DNA of 7,887 nucleotides from positions 1-7,887 of the forward strand of contig JANYIP010000283.1 in NCBI GenBank assembly GCA_025361995.1, written 5' to 3'. Both the position numbers and the translations under genes were made by a program. This DNA comes from Streptomycetales bacterium (lineage in GTDB: Bacteria; Actinomycetota; Actinomycetes; Prado026). The notes beneath the pieces are model-generated. The model worked only from the letters and a program-made list of their open reading frames with translations, had not been told where the DNA came from and made no database searches. Of the stretch, positions 5,301 to 7,887 are shown in pieces (position 1 is the first letter of the stretch; every line of letters begins with the position of its first letter).

Positions 5301-7887
5301 GACTGCCTCGGCGGACCTGTCGATCGTCAAGACCGGCCCGGCGACCGTCGTGGCGGGCGGCGACGTCACGTACTCGCTGGTGGTCGTCAACGACGGGCCC
5401 TCCGACGCGGCTGCCGTATCGGTGACGGACACTCTTCCCGCTGGTGTGACCTTCATCTCGGCCGCCGGCGCCGGCTGGACCTGTACCAGTGTCGGCAACG
5501 TCTCGGCCAACTGCACGCGTCCGACTCTGGTGACCGGAGCCACCGCGCCGACCATCACCGTCGTCGTCGCCTCACCCGCCCAGGCCGGGTCGCTGTCCAA
5601 CACTGCGTCGGTGTCGTCGACGACGGCCGACCCGGTCCCGGCTAACAACACCTCGACCGTGAGCACGACGGTGACCGCCTCGGCCGACCTCTCGATCGTC
5701 AAGACCGGTCCCGCGACCGTCCCAGCCGGCGGAGCGGTCGGCTACACGCTGACTGTGGCGAACGCCGGCCCGTCGAACGCAGCGGCGCTGTCGGTGACCG
5801 ACACGCTGCCCGCGGGCGTGACCTTCGTGTCCGCGTCGGGCACTGGCTGGATCTGCACCAACGTCGGCAACACCTCGGTCACCTGCACCCGGGCCCTGCT
5901 GGCCACCGGCACCACCGCCCCGGTGATCAACGTGTCGGTCACCGCCCAAGCGCAGCCGGTGACGCTCTCGAACACCGCCTCGGTGTCCTCCACCACGGCG
6001 GACCCTAACCTGGCCAACAACAGCTCCAGCGTGAGCACGACAGTCACCGGGTCTGCGGACCTGGCACTCGTCAAGACGGGCCCGGCCACCGTGGCGGCCG
6101 GCGGGAGCGTCTCGTACACGCTCATCGTCACCGACAACGGCCCCTCCAATGCGGCCACGCTCTCGGTGACGGACACGTTGCCGGCCGGCGTGACCTTCGG
6201 GTCGGCCGCCGGGACGGGCTGGACGTGCACGAACACCGGCAACGTGTCGGTGACCTGTACGCGGCCAGCGCTGCTCACCGGGGCCAGCGCCCCGACGATC
6301 ACGGTCGTCGTCACCGCCCCGGCGCAGGCGGCGACGCTGACCAACTCCGCGACCGTGTCCAGCGCGACCGCCGACCCGGTCCCGGCCAACAACACCTCGG
6401 TCGCCAGCACGACCGTCGCCGCCTCGGCGGACCTAGCGATCGTCAAGTCAGGCCCGGCCACGGTCACCGCGGCCGGCAATGTCAGCTACACGCTGGTGGT
6501 GACCGACAACGGCCCGTCCGACGCTGCCACCCTCTCGGTCGTGGACACGCTGCCGACGGGCGTCACTTTCGTCTCGGCGGCCGGGACCGGATGGACCTGC
6601 ACGAATGCCGGCAACGTCTCGGTGACCTGCACCCGACCGGCCCTGCTGACGGGTGCGACGGCACCCACGATCACCGTGGTCGTGACGGCGCCCGCTCAGG
6701 CAGCGACGCTGACCAACAGCGCTACGGTGAGCAGCGCGACGCCGGACCCGATCCCGGGCAACAACACGTCGACCGTGGTCACCACCGTCAACAGCTCGGC
6801 CGACCTCTCGCTCGTCAAGTCCGCGACCGCCACGCAGCTCGCCGGGTTGAACGTCACCTACCAGCTCGTGGTGAGCAATGCCGGCCCGTCCGACGCCGCC
6901 AACATCTCAGTCATCGACAACCTCCCGGCCGGCGTCACCTTCGTGTCGGCTGCCGGTGCCGGCTGGACCTGCGTCAACACCGCGAACATCTCAGTGACGT
7001 GTACGCGGCCGACGCTCGTCACCGCGGGGACGGCCCCGACGATCACTGTCGTGGTGACCTCGCCGAGCCAGCCCGGGACGCTCAGCAACTCGGCCGCCGT
7101 CTCGTCGAGCACCCCGGACCCGACGCCGGGGAACAACACGTCCACCGCGAGCACGACGCTGACCGCCGCTGCCGACCTGAACCTGAACAAGACCGGCCCG
7201 GCGACCGTCCTGGCCGGCGGCAACGTGAGCTACACCGTCGACGTGAACAACTTCGGGCCGTCGGACTCGACCGGGATCAGCGTCACGGACACCCTCCCCG
7301 CCGGGGTCACGTTCGTGTCCGCGTCCGGGAGCGGCTGGACGTGTACGAACGCCGGCAACGTCTCTGTCACCTGCGCCCTGCCGGGGCTGGTCACGGCGGC
7401 AGCAGCGCCGACGATCACCATCATCGTGACGGCGCCTGCCCAGGCGGGTTCGCTGACCAACAGTGCGACCGTCAGCTCGGTGACCACGGACCCGTTCCCG
7501 CCGAACAACACTGACACTGCGACGACCACGGTGACCGCTTCCGCGGACCTCGCGATCGTCAAGACCGGCCCCGCCAACGTCACGGCAAGCGGTTCCATCG
7601 CGTACAGCCTTGAAGTGAGCAACAACGGCCCGTCCGACGCGGCGAACATCTCGGTCAGCGACACGCTCCCGGCCGGCGTGACCTTCGTGTCGGCAGCAGG
7701 GACGGGATGGACGTGTACCAACGTCGGCAACACCTCCGTCACGTGCACGCGCCTGGCCCTGGTCACCGGCGCCGCTGCGCCGCCGATCGCCGTGGTCGTC
7801 ACCGCTCCTGCCGCGGCCGTGATCCTCACCAACAGCGCCACCGTTACGTCGGCCACCAGCGACCCCAACCCGGCGAACAACACCTCG
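2173..7887 (+). CDS. Continuation of the same DUF11-repeat protein beyond the in-frame stop (3' incomplete; broken gene or sequence error)
   Basis: The same reading frame continues without any further stop for 1905 codons to the window edge. It encodes the last 54 residues of unit 5, units 6-19 complete, and 115 residues of unit 20. The upstream register is kept exactly, so this is one gene with the 1-2172 segment and not a separate gene. A caller could place a start at the in-frame GTG 2191-2193, but that codon lies inside a DUF11 domain. I see no convincing ribosome binding site before it and no signal peptide after it. If the TAG is real, this part is a pseudogene remnant. If the TAG is an error, it is the body of an intact protein of more than 2,600 residues. 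Between units, codons differ mostly at synonymous third positions, which points to selection on the protein sequence until recently. The C-terminus, where a sorting signal or membrane anchor would be expected, lies beyond the window. Confidence 0.72.
2335..3450 (+). repeat. DUF11 units 6-8, the most homogenised block
   Basis: The three units share KTGPATVxAG, SVTDTLPAG and CTNTGNVSV, and units 6 and 7 share TAPAQGGSLTNTAS. The nucleotide sequence across the unit 6/7 junction (2590-2735) recurs 372 bases later across the unit 7/8 junction (2962-3107) with two mismatches. This indicates recent copying between adjacent units. Unit 6 has VACT in place of VTCT before its second cysteine. Confidence 0.85.
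2590..2735 (+). repeat. Near-identical tract, copy 1 (copy 2 at 2962-3107)
   Basis: These 146 bases match the sequence exactly one period downstream with only two differences (2610 T versus 2982 C; 2684 G versus 3056 C). Both differences are synonymous or in wobble positions. Elsewhere, neighbouring units usually differ at many synonymous sites, so this stretch was copied recently by unequal crossing-over or gene conversion. Confidence 0.8.
3451..4194 (+). repeat. DUF11 units 9-10 (VSSAT subtype begins)
   Basis: From unit 9 the right half of the domain changes from VSSTT to VSSAT at residues 101-105, and AVGTGW replaces AAGTGW in both units. Unit 9 is unusual at AVNLSVAD and CTSVGN, and it has NSGTVSS in place of NTASVSS. 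Unit 10 has ADLAMTK; its ATG at 3835-3837 is an internal Met codon and not a gene start. Confidence 0.82.
4195..4938 (+). repeat. DUF11 units 11-12 (NAG subtype)
   Basis: Both units open with the same DNA from the ADL codons through KTGP and have VANAGP. In both, the segment between the cysteines has Ala in place of Gly (VAS or VAN, not VGN). Unit 11 has GWIC in place of GWTC, a change shared only with unit 15. Unit 12 has VSCTRPLL and ends PVPENN; it is the only unit with Glu at residue 111. Confidence 0.82.
4939..5682 (+). repeat. DUF11 units 13-14 (return to VSSTT subtype)
   Basis: Both units have SDAAAVSVTDTLPAG and VSSTTADPVPANN, and so resemble units 5-8 more than their immediate neighbours 11, 12 and 15. 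Unit 13 replaces the usual TRPAL after the second cysteine with TVASL. Unit 14 has VSANCT, putting Asn directly before Cys68, and VASPAQ in place of VTAPAQ. Confidence 0.82.
5683..6798 (+). repeat. DUF11 units 15-17
   Basis: Unit 15 is NAG-type and carries unusual residues: GWIC, TRALL, VTAQAQ in place of VTAPAQ, and DPNLANNSS. Units 16 and 17 are a close pair with VTDNGPS, AATLSV, PALLTGA, AQAATLTNSATVSSAT and matching codons over much of the right half. Unit 16 has TFGSAAG, the only unit with Gly in place of Val or Ile at residue 49. Confidence 0.82.
6799..7542 (+). repeat. DUF11 units 18-19, divergent pair
   Basis: These are the most divergent units in the window. Unit 18 lacks the KTGPATV opening and reads KSATATQLAG instead. 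It has DNLPAG where every other unit has DTLPAG, and CVNTAN in place of CTNVGN. Unit 19 opens ADLNLNK and has VNNFGPSDSTG, GSGW and CALPGL. Both keep W56, C58, C68 and the exact length, so the fold-determining positions appear preserved. Confidence 0.82.
7543..7887 (+). repeat. DUF11 unit 20 (truncated by the window edge)
   Basis: One hundred and fifteen of the expected 124 residues are present, ending at NNTS. The next ADL would be expected at 7915, outside the window. The unit returns close to consensus in its left half. On the right it has APPIAV in place of APTITV and TAPAAAVIL in place of TAPAQ-type sequence. The array, or the C-terminal part of the protein, therefore continues downstream. 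Confidence 0.8.

Larger units (their letters stand above)
475..7887 (+). repeat. Tandem array of 20 DUF11 units, exact 372-bp period
   Basis: Unit starts fall at 475 + 372n for n = 0 to 19. Nineteen units are complete and the twentieth (7543-7887) is cut by the window edge. The start was set at the conserved ADL. Conserved positions within the 124-residue unit are A1-D2-L3, K7, Y21, GP at 29-30, S37-V38, D40, LP at 42-43, GVTF at 45-48, G55-W56, C58, C68, AP at 79-80, D107-P108 and N112-N113. W56, C58, C68 and the NN pair are present in all 20 units. A typical unit has four Asp (2, 32, 40, 107) against Lys7 and Arg70, so the array should be acidic. Family knowledge: PF01345 domains commonly occur in long tandem arrays of exported proteins. 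The nearly constant Cys58/Cys68 pair suggests an intradomain disulfide, which would fit an extracellular location; this is inference. Confidence 0.95.

Noticed and set aside
475..7887. CRISPR array or DNA-level satellite.
   Set aside because: The 372-bp period is a whole number of codons, the variation is mostly at wobble positions and the units form a known protein domain. The repeat is a coding repeat.

Overview
The window is a single, very long coding region on the + strand, read in the frame that begins at base 1. It is open at both ends: it has already started before base 1 and is still running at base 7887. It encodes the glycine-rich segment and most of the repeat array of a giant secreted or surface protein built from DUF11-type domains (PF01345 / TIGR01451-like). 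The DNA is strongly GC-rich, codon third positions are mostly G or C, and the protein is rich in Ala, Thr, Val, Ser and Gly. This suggests a high-GC bacterium, most plausibly an actinomycete. That placement rests on composition and protein type only, and no species can be named.

Layout. Bases 1-474 encode a glycine-rich, low-complexity region with degenerate glycine-run, beta-strand and 'xANG' motifs. From base 475 to the end there is a head-to-tail array of 20 DUF11 units, each exactly 372 bp (124 codons). Units start at 475 + 372n: 475, 847, 1219, 1591, 1963, 2335, 2707, 3079, 3451, 3823, 4195, 4567, 4939, 5311, 5683, 6055, 6427, 6799, 7171 and 7543. The last unit is cut by the window edge after 115 of its 124 codons. 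No unit carries an insertion or deletion. Every unit keeps Trp56, Cys58, Cys68 and the Asn pair at 112-113.

The main anomaly is in unit 5. A sharply bounded AT-rich patch at about 2146-2184 replaces conserved sequence without changing its length and creates an in-frame TAG at 2170-2172. Most of the changes are C-to-T or G-to-A relative to the other units. On either side the reading frame, the 372-bp register and the protein consensus are intact for 2.1 kb upstream and 5.7 kb downstream. The patch is therefore either a consensus or assembly error in a hard repetitive GC-rich region, or a recent clustered mutation that truncates the protein. Taken literally, the sequence gives a product ending in unit 5 and a 1905-codon downstream remnant with no export signal of its own.

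No RNA genes, mobile elements, CRISPR arrays, promoters, terminators or intergenic stretches were found. The many long antisense and off-frame ORFs are shadows of the repeat. I see no new multi-gene system here. The items worth following are the mutated patch and the traces of recombination between repeats.
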